64,000 nt of DNA from Caulobacter henricii (GTDB lineage Bacteria > Pseudomonadota > Alphaproteobacteria > Caulobacterales > Caulobacteraceae). The stretch spans positions 1,984,001 to 2,048,000 of the forward strand of contig NZ_CP013002.1 in NCBI RefSeq assembly GCF_001414055.1, written 5' to 3'. Under the pieces are notes generated by a model, which did no database searches, had not been told where the DNA came from, and saw only the letters and a list, made by a program, of their open reading frames with translations. Every line of letters starts with the position of its first letter. Within the stretch, counting starts at the first letter, position 1. This document shows, one piece after another, positions 9,451 through 17,052 of the stretch. A program made the position numbers and the translations under genes.

Positions 9451-10788
9451 ATGACGTCCGTCGTCCCGCCGACGATCGGCATCGATTTTGGCACCACCAA
9501 TACCGTCGTCTCGATGACGTACGGCGATGGCCCTGCACGCCTGGTCCGTTTTCCGACCACCGAGGGCGACCTGTTTGCCTTCCGGTCGGCCTTGAGCTTC
9601 CACAATCTCCAGGGACAGGGCGGCGAGGCCAATGAGAGGGTGGTCGAGGCCGGCCCCTGGGCGATCGAGGCCTATCTGGAAGATCCGCTGGAAACGCGGT
9701 TCATCCAGTCGTTCAAGAGCTTCGCGGCCAGCGCTGCCTTTACCGAGACCCGGATCCTCAACAAACGCTATCTGTTCGAGGACCTGCTGGCCGCCTTCCT
9801 GTTGAAGGTGCGCGAGCATGCGGGCGAGGCCATGGCCGACCTGCCGCCCCGGGTTATCGTCGGACGCCCGGTCACCTTTGCAGGCGGAAATCCTGATGAG
9901 GCCCTGGCCCTGCAGCGCTACGAGGCGGCCTTTGCGCGGCTGGGCTTCACTGACATCCGCTATGCCTATGAGCCCGTCGGCGCGGCCTTCTTTTTCGCTC
10001 GCCAGTTGAAACAGGACGCCACTGTGCTGGTCGCCGACTTCGGCGGCGGCACCAGCGACTTTTCTCTTGTCCGGTTCGAGCGCGAGTCCGACGGCACCCT
10101 GCGCTCGACGCCACTCAGCCATTCCGGCGTCGGCGTGGCCGGCGACGCCTTCGACTACCGCATCATCGACCAACTGGTGTCGCCCGCCCTCGGCAAGGGC
10201 TCGCTCTATCGTGCCTTCGATAACCGCCTGCCGATCCCGCAGCGCTACTATACGGCCTTCGCCCGATGGGATCAGTTGGCCCTGCTGCGCGCCTCGCGCG
10301 ACATGCGCGACATCCGCTCGCTGGAAAAGACCGCCCTGGAGCCGGAAAAGATCAGCCGCCTGATCGAGGTCCTGGACGACAATCACGGCTACGCCCTCTA
10401 CCGCGCAGTATCGGGCCTGAAGGAAGCGCTTTCAGCCCGTGACCGCGCGACCTTCCGCTTCGAGGCCGGCTCGATCCTGATCGAACAGGAGGTCGAGCGG
10501 ACCAGCTTCCAAGGCTGGATCGCCCCGGAACTGACGGCCATCGAGACCGCGGTTGACCAGGCCCTGGCCCGCGCCAACCTGCCGCCCCAACAGGTCGACC
10601 GCGTCTTCCTGACCGGCGGCAGCTCGTTCGTGCCGGCCGTGCGGGAGATCTTCTATCGTCGCTTTGCAGCTGACCGGATCGAAAGCGGCGGCGAATTTGA
10701 GTCCATCGCCTCGGGTCTGGCCCTGATCGGCCGCGAAACCGACCTCGGACTGTGGACCATGCAGGCCGCCGTCAGTCCCGCTGCCTGA
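9451..10788 (+). CDS. YegD-like divergent Hsp70 family protein
   Basis: 445 residues from ATG 9451; an in-frame ATG at 9382 is possible but adds sequence unlike the family. Actin/Hsp70 fold motifs are present: phosphate-1 IGIDFGTTNTVV, phosphate-2 VADFGGGTSDFSLVRF and the adenosine motif VFLTGGSSFVPAVREIF. It lacks the C-terminal substrate-binding domain of DnaK, as in Escherichia coli YegD. It is probably a cytosolic ATPase-type chaperone-like protein whose client is unknown. Confidence 0.88.
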   Translation: MTSVVPPTIGIDFGTTNTVVSMTYGDGPARLVRFPTTEGDLFAFRSALSFHNLQGQGGEANERVVEAGPWAIEAYLEDPLETRFIQSFKSFAASAAFTETRILNKRYLFEDLLAAFLLKVREHAGEAMADLPPRVIVGRPVTFAGGNPDEALALQRYEAAFARLGFTDIRYAYEPVGAAFFFARQLKQDATVLVADFGGGTSDFSLVRFERESDGTLRSTPLSHSGVGVAGDAFDYRIIDQLVSPALGKGSLYRAFDNRLPIPQRYYTAFARWDQLALLRASRDMRDIRSLEKTALEPEKISRLIEVLDDNHGYALYRAVSGLKEALSARDRATFRFEAGSILIEQEVERTSFQGWIAPELTAIETAVDQALARANLPPQQVDRVFLTGGSSFVPAVREIFYRRFAADRIESGGEFESIASGLALIGRETDLGLWTMQAAVSPAA

Positions 10789-10935
10789 TCTGCCGGGCCA
10801 AGGTCTCCGCTCCACTGCTCTACTTTGTCGCGTGGACCGAATCTCGCATTCGACCTAGCGTCAGGGTTAATCTTTTCGAAAGGCGAGCCGCGTCGCCGAA
10901 ACGACAGGCCTGCGACTTCGGTCAGGACAAACCCT

Positions 10936-12534
10936 TTGCCGATCTCCTACCTCTCGGCCGCGCAGATCGCAGCGCTCCCGACGACGATCATCGATGATCT
11001 GTCGACGACGAAGCTCGCGACGCTCAGCAGCACCCAGGTGGGGGCTATCAGCGCCAGCGGCGTCGCCGTGCTCGATGCGACCCAGGTCGATGCGCTCTCG
11101 TCCACCCAGGTCAAAGGCCTTTCGGCCAGCCAGATCCCCAGTTTCGGCGCGGGCGTGGCCTTCAATGCCGACCAGCTGGCGGCATTCAGTGGTGAACTGG
11201 TCGGAGCCATGACCTCGACCCAGCTGGCCGGCCTCGATGCGGCAAAGCTGGATGCCCTGACCTCGACCCAGATCGGCGCGCTCTCGGCCACGCGCTTCTC
11301 CGGACTGAACGCCACCCAGGTCGCCTCGCTCGACGTCACCCAGATGACCGGTTTGACCGCCAGCCAGATGGCCGGTCTGTCGACGACCGACATTGGCGAG
11401 CTTGCGGCCAGCCAGATCGGCGGACTCGCGGCCAGCCAGATCGGAGCCCTGGAGGCAGCGGCTATCGCCGCCTTTGCCGCCGCCCAGCTGGCCGCCCTGT
11501 CGAGCACCCAGATCGGCGGCATGACCGCCGGCCAGATCAGCGCCCTGAGCGCCACCCAGATGGACGTGCTGGCGACCAGCCAGATCAGCGCCCTGTCGTC
11601 AGCCCAGGTCGCCGGTCTGAGCGGAACCCAGGTCGCGAGCCTGTCGGACACCAAGGTCGGGGTTCTGACCGCGACCCAGCTTGGCGGCCTGAATGCCGGC
11701 GGCCTTTCGGCCCTGACCGCCACCCAGGTGGCGGGGTTCAGCGCCAGCCAGGTCGGCGGCCTGACGACCACCCAGATCGCAAGCCTCAGCGCCACTGATT
11801 TTGCGGAGCTGACGCCGACCCAGGTGGGCGGGCTGACGGCCTCGCAGCTCGGCGCGCTGTCGACCACCAATCTCAATGCGCTGACCGGCACCCAGATCGG
11901 GGCACTCACCAGCACCCAGTTCGCCGGGCTGACGGCGACCCAGCTGGGCGGTCTTGGCTCGGGCGACTTTGCCGAGCTTTCGGCCACACAAGTCGCCAAT
12001 CTGACCGCAAGCCAACTGGGCGGCCTCTCGAGCAGCAATTTTTCCGGTCTGAACGCCACCCAGGTCCAGGGCCTGTCGTCGACTCAGCTAGGCGGCCTGA
12101 GGGCAAGCCAACTGGGCGGCCTGAAAATCACCGACATTGGCGAGTTCTCGGCGACCCAGATCGGAAGCCTGACGGCCTCGCAAATGGGTGCCCTGTCCGT
12201 GACCAGTCTGGCGGCCCTGGATACCACCCAGATCGGGGCCATCAGCCCCACGGCCATGCGCGGCCTGACGGCCTATCAGGTGCGCAGCCTGACCCTCGAC
12301 GACTTCAACAGCCTGAACGGCACACAGATCGCGGCCTTAAGTGCCGCGCAGGTCTCGGCCCTGTCGACCACCGTGATCGATGGCATGACCACAAACCAGA
12401 TCGGCTATCTGACGCCGGATCAGATCCCTGGCCTGACCGGTACCCAGCTGGAGTGGCTGTCGACAACCAGCATCGCCGCCATGAGCCCGCTCCAGGTGGG
12501 TGCCTTCACGCCGGACCAGCTGGATTACCTCTAG
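10936..12534 (+). CDS. Octapeptide-repeat protein (64 units) of unknown function
   Basis: 532 residues from TTG 10936, preceded by AGGA about 9 bases away; a longer frame begins at TTG 10825. After the first 11 residues the whole protein divides into 64 units with consensus (G/A)-(G/A)-L-(S/T)-x-(S/T)-Q-(I/V/L). All are exactly eight residues except unit 8, which is 14. The final residues are DYL. From unit 34 (nucleotide 11779) a 56-residue super-repeat of seven units is visible: the Gln is replaced by Asp at units 34, 41, 48 and 55, and by another residue at units 37, 44, 51 and 58. There is no signal peptide or membrane segment. The regular Leu and Ile/Val spacing suggests a solenoid. Similar LTxxQ repeats occur in uncharacterised alphaproteobacterial proteins. 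The stop overlaps the convergent LysR gene in the palindrome CTAG. Confidence 0.85.
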   Translation: MPISYLSAAQIAALPTTIIDDLSTTKLATLSSTQVGAISASGVAVLDATQVDALSSTQVKGLSASQIPSFGAGVAFNADQLAAFSGELVGAMTSTQLAGLDAAKLDALTSTQIGALSATRFSGLNATQVASLDVTQMTGLTASQMAGLSTTDIGELAASQIGGLAASQIGALEAAAIAAFAAAQLAALSSTQIGGMTAGQISALSATQMDVLATSQISALSSAQVAGLSGTQVASLSDTKVGVLTATQLGGLNAGGLSALTATQVAGFSASQVGGLTTTQIASLSATDFAELTPTQVGGLTASQLGALSTTNLNALTGTQIGALTSTQFAGLTATQLGGLGSGDFAELSATQVANLTASQLGGLSSSNFSGLNATQVQGLSSTQLGGLRASQLGGLKITDIGEFSATQIGSLTASQMGALSVTSLAALDTTQIGAISPTAMRGLTAYQVRSLTLDDFNSLNGTQIAALSAAQVSALSTTVIDGMTTNQIGYLTPDQIPGLTGTQLEWLSTTSIAAMSPLQVGAFTPDQLDYL

Positions 12535-13442
12535 CCTCGCTCCCTTTTCCCCCCAAGGGCGTAGGTGAGAAAGGCCGTCAGCGCTTCGACCCGCGCCGGT
12601 CTGGGGCCGCCAGGCGGCATGACCAGGTGGAGCGCGATGGGAGGCGGTGTCCAGTCCGGCATCACCGCCACAAGCCGGCCATCGGCCAGGGCCTCGCGCG
12701 CGATGAAATCGGGAAGAACCGCCAGGCCCAGTCCCGCCACCAGAGCGGGTAGGAGCGCGTCAGCATTGTTGACCCTGAGGGGACCAGCCGGGCGGACAGA
12801 CGCCTCCTGCCCTGCCCCATTGACGAACCGCCAAGTGTCAGGGGTCGGAAGATAGGCATAGCCCAGGCAGCAGTGCTCGGCGAGATGCCCGGGATGGCTT
12901 GGCCGCCCCCTCTTCGCCAGATAGCTCGGCGCGGCCACGACGTGCCGCTTCACCGGCCGCAATCGGCGGGCCACGAGTGAAGAATCCGGCAGGTCCGCGA
13001 TCCGCAGGGCTGCATCGAAGCCCATGCCGATCAGGTCGACCATGGCGTCGCTGAGATGCAGGTCGACGGAAACCTCCGGATAGGCCGTCAGGAACTGCGG
13101 CAGGACCGGAGCCACCTCGGCAAGCCCGAAAGACATCGGCACGGCCAGCCGCACGAGGCCCCGCGGCGCAGCTGACTGGGCCAGGGCGGCGTTCTCAGCG
13201 GCCTCGCCCTGGAGCAGGACCCGCGTCGCCGGCTCGACCAGACCCTGACCTGCATCGGTCAGGGCCAGGCGGCGTGAGGTCCGATTGAACAAGCGGGCAC
13301 CCAGCCGCGTTTCCAGACGGGTGATTGCTTTCGAGACCGTCGCCTTCGACAGGCCCAGGTCATCGGCGGCCCCGGCAAAGGACCGCAGTTCCACCACCTT
13401 GGCAAAGATCGCCAAGCCTTCGAGGTCAGGCAGCTTGCTCAT
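12531..13442 (-). CDS. LysR-family transcriptional regulator
   Basis: 303 residues. The N-terminal winged helix-turn-helix is typical (FAGAADDLGLSKATVSKAIT, then LGARLFNRTSRRLALTDAG), followed by a periplasmic-binding-protein-like effector domain. It is transcribed away from the pirin and wrbA genes across a 116-bp gap with repeated ATAG/CTAT half sites, the classic arrangement of a LysR regulator controlling its neighbours. It most resembles the large CrgA/AaeR-like group. The effector is probably a quinone, electrophile or redox signal, judged only from the neighbours. Confidence 0.93.
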   Translation of the reverse strand: MSKLPDLEGLAIFAKVVELRSFAGAADDLGLSKATVSKAITRLETRLGARLFNRTSRRLALTDAGQGLVEPATRVLLQGEAAENAALAQSAAPRGLVRLAVPMSFGLAEVAPVLPQFLTAYPEVSVDLHLSDAMVDLIGMGFDAALRIADLPDSSLVARRLRPVKRHVVAAPSYLAKRGRPSHPGHLAEHCCLGYAYLPTPDTWRFVNGAGQEASVRPAGPLRVNNADALLPALVAGLGLAVLPDFIAREALADGRLVAVMPDWTPPPIALHLVMPPGGPRPARVEALTAFLTYALGGKRERG

Positions 13443-13445
13443 TTC

Positions 13446-13476
13446 GGAAACAATAGGTTTCTATAGTTTCTATTTC
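13446..13476. promoter_or_regulatory. Probable LysR operator with overlapping inverted repeats
   Basis: Just upstream of the LysR start are GAAAC-N5-GTTTC (13447-13461), ATAG-N4-CTAT (13453-13464) and ATAG-N3-CTAT (13463-13473), with GTTTCTAT repeated directly at 13457 and 13466. The nine-base phasing and the position between divergent genes suggest a regulator site repressing lysR and controlling the pirin-wrbA pair. Confidence 0.5.
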
Positions 13477-13558
13477 AGCCTCAATCCTGATCGCTATCTT
13501 CACCTCAAGCAAGGGGGTGTCGATGGCGACACCCCGAGGATCACAGAGGTTCAAGGTC

Positions 13559-14257
13559 ATGATCGATCGCAGACCCTTCGACACGCTTGGCGGAGCCGAC
13601 CATGGCTGGCTCAAGGCCAAGCACCATTTTTCGTTCGCCAGCTATTACGACCCCCGCAACATGAACTGGGGGGCCCTGCGGGTGTGGAACGATGACGAAA
13701 TAGCCCCCAACACCGGCTTCCCGCCCCATCCGCACGCCGACATGGAAATCATCACCTATGTCCGGAGCGGTGCGATCACCCACCAGGACAACCTTGGCAA
13801 TAAGGGACGCACCGAGGCGGGCGACGTCCAGGTCATGAGCGCCGGCACGGGGATCCGTCACTCCGAATACAATCTGGAGAGCGACACCACCCGCATCTTC
13901 CAGATCTGGATCGAACCAAACCGAACCGGCGGGGCCCCATCCTGGGGGGCCAAGCCCTTCCCCAAGGGCGAACGTTCCGGCCGGTTCGTGACCCTGGCCA
14001 GCGGTTTTGCCGAAGACAATGACGTCCTGCCGATCCGCACGGATGCCAGGGTCCTCGGCGCGACCCTGAAAGCCGGCGAGAGCACGACCTACGACCTGGG
14101 CAAGACGCGTCACGCCTATCTGGTGCCGGCAGTCGGTTCGGTCGAGGTCAACGGGGTGCGGCTGGACGCCCGCGACGGTGCGGCCATCACCGGTGAGGAC
14201 GCTATCACCGTCACCGCCCTGGACGACGCTGAACTGGTTCTGGTCGACGCCGCCTAG
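13559..14257 (+). CDS. Pirin family protein (YhhW-like)
   Basis: 232 residues of bicupin. Start ATG 13559 gives the family N-terminus [18 protein letters not shown]; upstream GTG/ATG codons add unrelated residues. The metal-binding set is intact: His57 and His59 in HPHADME, His101 and Glu103 in [10 protein letters not shown]. YhhW-type pirins have quercetin 2,3-dioxygenase activity in vitro, but the cellular role is usually redox or stress related. It is followed after about 90 bases by wrbA and is divergent from a LysR regulator, a frequent cassette in Proteobacteria. Confidence 0.93.
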   Translation: MIDRRPFDTLGGADHGWLKAKHHFSFASYYDPRNMNWGALRVWNDDEIAPNTGFPPHPHADMEIITYVRSGAITHQDNLGNKGRTEAGDVQVMSAGTGIRHSEYNLESDTTRIFQIWIEPNRTGGAPSWGAKPFPKGERSGRFVTLASGFAEDNDVLPIRTDARVLGATLKAGESTTYDLGKTRHAYLVPAVGSVEVNGVRLDARDGAAITGEDAITVTALDDAELVLVDAA

Positions 14258-14346
14258 GGCGTCACTTGCCTTCAATCCCCGGGCGAGACGGAACGCAAGG
14301 CTTCCCTCGCCCATTCCTCCCTCACCTTCCCCCCAAGGAGGCCATC

Positions 14347-14946
14347 ATGGCCAAGGTTCTGGTGCTCTACTATTCGTCCTACGGCCATATCGAAACCATG
14401 GCCCGGGCCGTGGCCGACGGGGCCCGCGAGGCCGGCGCAACGGTCGATATCAAGCGCGTGCCCGAAACCGCTCCGCTGGCGGTGGCTCAAAACGCCCACT
14501 TCAAGCTCGACCAGGACGCGCCGATCGCCACGGTCGCCGAGCTGGCGGACTATGACGCCATCATTATCGGGACTGGCACGCGCTTTGGCCGGATGTCATC
14601 TCAGATGGCGGCCTTCCTGGATCAGGCCGGTGGCCTTTGGGCCCGCGGTGCCCTTAACGGCAAGGTCGGTGGCGCCTTCACCTCGACGGCGACGCAGCAT
14701 GGCGGTCAGGAAACCACCCTGTTCTCGATCCTCACCAACCTTCTGCACTTTGGCATGGTGATCGTCGGGCTCGACTATGGCTTTGCCGGCCAGATGACTC
14801 TCGACGAAGTCACCGGCGGCAGCCCCTACGGTGCCACGACCATCGCCGGCGGCGACGGCTCGCGTCAGCCCAGCGAGAACGAACTGGCCGGTGCCCGCTA
14901 TCAGGGCCGCAGGATCGCCGAGGCCGCGATCAAGCTGCACGGCTAA
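14347..14946 (+). CDS. wrbA: NAD(P)H:quinone oxidoreductase WrbA
   Basis: 199 residues of flavodoxin-like fold. ATG 14347 has a perfect AAGGAGG Shine-Dalgarno 6 bases upstream. FMN-binding segments are [25 protein letters not shown] and [11 protein letters not shown]. WrbA reduces quinones by two electrons and so avoids semiquinone formation. It is most likely expressed with the pirin gene and controlled by the divergent LysR regulator. Confidence 0.96.
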   Translation: MAKVLVLYYSSYGHIETMARAVADGAREAGATVDIKRVPETAPLAVAQNAHFKLDQDAPIATVAELADYDAIIIGTGTRFGRMSSQMAAFLDQAGGLWARGALNGKVGGAFTSTATQHGGQETTLFSILTNLLHFGMVIVGLDYGFAGQMTLDEVTGGSPYGATTIAGGDGSRQPSENELAGARYQGRRIAEAAIKLHG

Positions 14947-14955
14947 GTCACGGCG

Positions 14956-14994
14956 CTTGCCCCTCCCCGCTGCCTGGCAGTCCGGAGGGGCAAG
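14956..14994. terminator. Hairpin between convergent genes
   Basis: An 11-bp perfect stem CTTGCCCCTCC / GGAGGGGCAAG with a 17-base loop lies between wrbA and the DUF4861 gene. There is no clear T run, so ending of transcription is inferred from position. Confidence 0.6.
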
Positions 14995-14997
14995 ACA

Positions 14998-15927
14998 CTA
15001 GTGCGCCGGATCGAAGTCCGGGGCCTGGGCCTGGACATAGGCCTCCCACTCGGCCTGCGAATGGAAGTCGAGGCCTTTGTCCCAGGCCGCGCCCATATAG
15101 TAGACGAACGGCTTGCCGGGCTGGACCCGGATCAGGACCAGATAGTTGTCAAAGTCCTGCCGGACCTCAACGACCGATCGGGGATCGACCATCAGGGCGA
15201 TACCCATCGTGCCCTTGTCGGGATCGGTCGGCTGCCAGTAGGACACCCGCCCCGGGGCCAGGTCCTTGACGAAGACGCCACTGCCGGTAGGTCCCTTGCG
15301 CTTGGCAATCCCGATACCCACCACCAGCGGCTCTGCGGTGTCCGAGCTGATGGTCGAGACCATCCGCGTGAAATTGGTTCCCATCGGCAGGGTGAAGGTC
15401 CGGGTCTCCCAGACCTTGCGGCCCACATCGACCGGCCACGGCGCATAGTCCACCTTGAACGCGGCGGTATCCGGCCCGTCCTTGAGGATCGCGTACGACT
15501 TCCAGTTTCGCGATACCCACAGCTTGTTGGCCGCCCAGACGCCCAGACCGCCCGCTCCGCGCGAGGTGTCGACGTTGTAGAAGTCCAGGCCCTCACCGTG
15601 GAAATCGTGCTGCTGGCCGGTCTTCAGCTGACGCGCCATAAACGGCCACCGCACAAACTTGCCCCAGGCGTCGATGCCCGAGGTCGACGGCGGCTCATAG
15701 ACCTGCAGGGCGGGGCCATAGATGCGGTGGGCTGTGCGGTCGTTCTCCCAGAGAATGTCGTCATAGCGATAGGGGGCGTAAACGACCGTGGCGCGAGGCT
15801 TCTGTCCCTCAGCGTCGGGCTTCTCCATCTGGGAGGTCAGTTTCGGCGGGACCGGCACGCTCTGGGCCGCCGCCGCCAGCGGCAGAGCCAGCAGCCCGAC
15901 CATCATCACCCATAGAGGTCTCGACAT
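14998..15927 (-). CDS. Secreted DUF4861-family protein
   Basis: 309 residues from ATG 15927, which has AAGGAG upstream. The signal peptide ends at AAAAQ. VYAPYRYDDILWENDRTAHR and IYGPAL match DUF4861, a family often found with polysaccharide (pectin or rhamnogalacturonan) degradation loci. No such enzymes are nearby here, so the substrate is open. It lies 29 bases downstream of the GlcG-like gene and probably shares its transcript. Confidence 0.75.
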   Translation of the reverse strand: MSRPLWVMMVGLLALPLAAAAQSVPVPPKLTSQMEKPDAEGQKPRATVVYAPYRYDDILWENDRTAHRIYGPALQVYEPPSTSGIDAWGKFVRWPFMARQLKTGQQHDFHGEGLDFYNVDTSRGAGGLGVWAANKLWVSRNWKSYAILKDGPDTAAFKVDYAPWPVDVGRKVWETRTFTLPMGTNFTRMVSTISSDTAEPLVVGIGIAKRKGPTGSGVFVKDLAPGRVSYWQPTDPDKGTMGIALMVDPRSVVEVRQDFDNYLVLIRVQPGKPFVYYMGAAWDKGLDFHSQAEWEAYVQAQAPDFDPAH

Positions 15928-15956
15928 TTTTTGCTCCTTGAGCGGCGGGCGCAGGG

Positions 15957-16430
15957 TCAATGGACGTGATCGGCAAATCGCGCCAGCGCCGCCCTGGCAC
16001 ACTGATCGGCGATGTCATGGGGCGCGTCGGCGACAGCCAGGCCGCCCACCAGTCGGTCACCGACATGCAGGGGCAGAGAGCCGCCGTGCGCATTGAACCG
16101 CTCTGGCTCAGCGGCGATGCGGGCGGCAAAGGCCGCGTCTGTCTTCTCGCGCGGTTCCATCAAGCTGCCGGCTGTGTCGAAGAAGGCGGCGGTCGCGGCC
16201 TTGCGCGGCGCGGCCACCGGCGGCTTGGGGCTATCGGGGTGGCGAAGGATCACCAGGGCGACACCTTTGGCGTCGGCCACGCTGACACTGGCAGGGAAGC
16301 CACGCGTCGCACAGATGTCGAGGGCCGCTTGAGCCAGATCGATCGCCAATGGGAGGGTCAGATCGGACGCCATCGGCTTTGCTACCGGTGTCATCGCAAG
16401 GCCGACTCCGAACGCGAACATGGCCGACAT
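15957..16430 (-). CDS. GlcG/HbpS-type haem-degrading-domain protein
   Basis: 157 residues with a short hydrophobic leader. LAIDLAQAALDICATRGFPA and VSVADAKGVALVILRHPDS, then KAATAAFF and GGLAVADAPHDIADQCA, fit the GlcG/HbpS fold (PF03928). Members bind haem or act as small accessory proteins; the ligand here is not known. GGGAGGAAG is well placed before the start. It is the first gene of a probable two-gene operon with the DUF4861 protein. Confidence 0.8.
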   Translation of the reverse strand: MSAMFAFGVGLAMTPVAKPMASDLTLPLAIDLAQAALDICATRGFPASVSVADAKGVALVILRHPDSPKPPVAAPRKAATAAFFDTAGSLMEPREKTDAAFAARIAAEPERFNAHGGSLPLHVGDRLVGGLAVADAPHDIADQCARAALARFADHVH

Positions 16431-16544
16431 TACGCTTCCTCCCAGAAGTCTTCCGGTCTGGATGCGCGAGTCCGCGCCGGATCGCCAGCAAAAAAGGGTC
16501 GGAGCCGCCGCGGCGTCGACTCGTGACGCGGCGGCCCCTCGTCC

Positions 16545-16904
16545 TTAGCGGCCGGCGACGATGGCCACCGTGATCGTCGAGCCATTGGGGCCAGGAGCAG
16601 TCCAGCTGTCGCCGACCTTCTTCTCGGCCGTCGGGCTGCAATTGGCCGCCATGCCGGCGGGCGGGGCCGGCTCGGTCTGGCTGAAGCAGGTGTTGCCGCC
16701 ATCGATCTTCCAGGTGCCCTTGGACGAGGCACCATCGGGAGTCTTGGTCACGTAGGTCCCGTCAGCATCAATGTGCATCTTGGCCACTGCGCCATTGGGA
16801 TAGGTGATCGTGACGGTGTTGCCATAGGCGCTGGCCATCGGATCGGCCAGGGCAGCGCCACTGATCCCCAGGGCCAGAACGGCCGCCATCATCAAGGTCC
16901 GCAT
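16545..16904 (-). CDS. Small secreted protein, unknown function
   Basis: 119 residues from ATG 16904 with GGGAGA upstream. The signal peptide is cleaved after GAALA. The mature part has an NTVTITYPNGAVAKMHIDAD strand pattern, one cysteine in GGNTCF and a second in AANCSP, probably a disulphide. Similar small secreted proteins with repeated YPNG/DGTY strands occur in Caulobacteraceae without known function. A longer frame upstream to 17171 lacks a signal peptide and overlaps the ppdK terminator, so it was not used. Confidence 0.7.
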   Translation of the reverse strand: MRTLMMAAVLALGISGAALADPMASAYGNTVTITYPNGAVAKMHIDADGTYVTKTPDGASSKGTWKIDGGNTCFSQTEPAPPAGMAANCSPTAEKKVGDSWTAPGPNGSTITVAIVAGR

Positions 16905-17000
16905 AGGTGTTTCTCCCACTGTGCATGCCCCGTCTGCGCGGGGATGCCGGAGCTTAACCATGACGCGCGGCAAATCGATAACAATGTTCGAAAACGACAA

Positions 17001-17031
17001 AGGGGCGGCCGCCTTTTCGACGACCGCCCCT
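17001..17031 (-). terminator. Probable ppdK terminator
   Basis: An 8-bp stem AGGGGCGG / CCGCCCCT with a 15-base loop, 22 bases past the ppdK stop, followed on the minus strand by TTTGTCGTTTTC. Confidence 0.6.
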
Positions 17032-17052
17032 GATTGCCCAGGCTTTAGAAGC

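Noticed and set aside
10936..12534. 24-base periodic repeats that could suggest a CRISPR-like or satellite array
   Set aside because: The period is an exact multiple of three, units vary mainly at the third base and by conservative residues, and one frame is open throughout: it is coding.
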